Shown: piece by piece, positions 62,419 through 64,000 of the stretch
How the letters are laid out: each line of letters starts with the position of its first letter
How positions within the stretch are numbered: the first letter of the stretch is position 1
Assembly (NCBI GenBank): GCA_013396915.1
Contig: VWZL01000192.1
Location: forward strand, 124,001 to 188,000
Reading direction: 5' to 3'
From: Stercorarius parasiticus
Lineage: Eukaryota > Chordata > Aves > Charadriiformes > Stercorariidae
DNA length: 64,000 bases
Position numbers and translations under genes: made by a program
Notes under the pieces: model-generated
The model's database searches: none
Told to the model about the DNA's origin: nothing
What the model saw: only the letters and a program-made list of their open reading frames with translations

Positions 62419-64000
62419 CTGAGTGATGAAATCACGTGGTTCAAGTAACGTATATTTTGAAGATACCAAAATTGTAATTAAAAAAATTAAAAATCTCAGA
62501 AGCTGGCAGCTCTTACCATGAAATTTATGTTCTTTTTGTTGACCAAACAGAGTTCTTTCATAGAGAAAGAAGAAGTTTCAAATAAGCAATATAAAATTGT
62601 AAACAAGTTTAATATTTAATACACAGTAACAGTTCCTATTTGAAACACAGGGAAATAAAAACCTTTTAATATAATACCTATTTTTTTTAGAGCAAGAGAT
62701 TTTCTTAGTTCTCTTTCAGCTTTTTCCTAACAAAATACAATCCAAACTTCCACCATAAGGTGTTATAATGTTTGCAAAGAATTTGGGAGGGACCTTCCCT
62801 CTTCCATTTCAAATGTTAATGTACAAGGTGACAAGGGGAAAAAAGGTGACCTCACATTTGGTATGTCTCAGCATATGAAGATGAATCCAACTTCTGCAGC
62901 AGAGAGATTACCACCACCTACATTAGGGAGCTAAGCACAGAGTAACCCAGTTAAACACAAAGACACTGCCTTCTGCCAGATCGGTTCCTGGATTCGGCTT
63001 GCTGGATGGCAAGCGTTAACAGAAGTGTTAACTGAGCGACCGTGGAGGGAAGAGAGAGGGGGCCTTTACAAGGGGATGATTTTCTGCATCAGTATGGATT
63101 TTGATGGTTTAAAGTCACATTGCAACTACCTAATTTACCCAGGCACTTTCAATTGGCAGGAGAGTGGCACCTATTAAGATGCTTGAATTAGACGTTCTAA
63201 AGATCTACCTGAACTGGGGCACCCAGCAGTACCTCCCTCTTCCCAAAACATGGTATGAGGCCACATTGCATCCTGACAGCAGTGCACGACCTTTGTCCTC
63301 CACATGCCTGGTTTCCAAGAGAAGAAAACTCTTCTGTAGGGTGCACAACCAGCATCTGTGACCAGGACACTGTTTTGAGCCATGTGAAGTTGGTATCCCA
63401 AGGCATGCCATGACAACATTCCTGCTGCCAACTTCAGACATGGCTTGAAGCACCTCCTGGAGGAGCCCACCCTTTAAAGCTATGCATCCCTGTTAGCAAA
63501 CTTAATCGACCGCTGTCCGTATTACCACATCAACTGTTTAAGGACTGTTGCAATGCAGTCAAAAGAGTTTATTTTGATGTAGGAAATCTGATGTAAGCCT
63601 GATTGTCCACCTCCCCACCAAGGATTTATCTCTTTCACTCTCTTCAGTCCAAACAGATAAACCACCTCATCTCCTTCCAAGCTGGATTGCCTAAATCTCA
63701 AGAGAACAGCAAGAGTATCGGGCTGATACTCTTGCTACTCAGGAGAGATGGTGCTAGCTCCACTTCTCCGTCAGTACTGAACCATGCTTGAAGCGAAACA
63801 TCTAGTCCCAAATTGTCATTTCCCTAAAGGCCACAATGCATGTGTGGAATTAACTATATAATTAGATTATCTACCATCATGGCCCTGGCAGGATGAAATA
63901 TTTTGAGCATAAGTAAAACAGCTGTATTATGAGTTAGGAGTAAGGTAACATTTTACAGACTTTTACGCTACAACAAAGAAAGATAAGTGTGTCATGAAAG

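Larger units (their letters stand above)
58122..64000. other. Non-coding stretch to the window end
   Basis: It holds a perfect 8-base inverted repeat at 59662-59682, an A-rich run at 58832-58841 and a purine-rich tract at about 62366-62418. Overlapping ORFs on the minus strand at 63174-63470 (up to 98 codons) lie in a GC-richer patch without a recognisable domain. No gene was recognised. Confidence 0.5.

Noticed and set aside
1..64000. Search for CRISPR arrays, rRNA, tRNA, bacterial operons, phage or retroviral genes
   Set aside because: No regularly spaced direct repeats, conserved rRNA/tRNA blocks, or polymerase, capsid or envelope-like frames were seen; the window is avian non-coding DNA.

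Overview
The window reads as non-coding nuclear DNA of a bird. The clearest sign is a set of CR1 retrotransposon 3' ends that carry the avian block with GGTCCCTTCCAAC and, in three copies, end in repeats of ATTCTATG. Base composition looks AT-rich (about 40% GC by eye) with few CpGs. There are also fragments resembling ancient MIR/CORE-SINEs, plus microsatellites and homopolymer runs. No rRNA, tRNA, CRISPR array, bacterial operon, phage or retroviral gene was recognised. No ORF resembles a protein family I know, and none exceeds 167 codons, roughly what chance gives in 64 kb. The window is either a gene desert or the inside of one or more long introns. The sequence alone does not say which.

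Layout. 1-10 kb holds a C-rich tract with G-quadruplex potential on the minus strand (171-192), a CT/TA microsatellite, a 25-base T run and a TCCTR pentanucleotide repeat. 10.9-11.8 kb holds two compact blocks rich in homeodomain-like core motifs, the first also locally rich in CpG; these are candidate conserved enhancers. 18.7-19.1 kb has a TA/CA microsatellite, a short tandem repeat and a MIR-like fragment. 23-28 kb holds two more MIR-like fragments, a candidate regulatory block at 24.45-24.66 kb and old palindromic repeat debris. A CR1 3' end of about 0.4 kb lies at 29.07-29.47 kb. 36.7-38.9 kb is rich in alternating purine-pyrimidine TATG/CATA sequence and perfect AT palindromes. 39.06-39.50 kb is another candidate conserved block. 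40.7-44.6 kb holds three CR1 3' ends in the same orientation, a MIR-like fragment and a compound tandem repeat. The longest ORF (minus strand) is at 48.3-48.8 kb, and a fourth candidate regulatory block lies at 49.5-49.8 kb. From 50 to 64 kb there is one more MIR-like fragment, one decayed CR1 tail and simple-sequence tracts.

There is no gene set to integrate. The most useful content is the repeat history (CR1 over older MIR-like debris) and a few blocks that could be cis-regulatory. I found no evidence for a novel multi-gene system. The conserved-element calls are inferences from motif density and need alignment to be decided.
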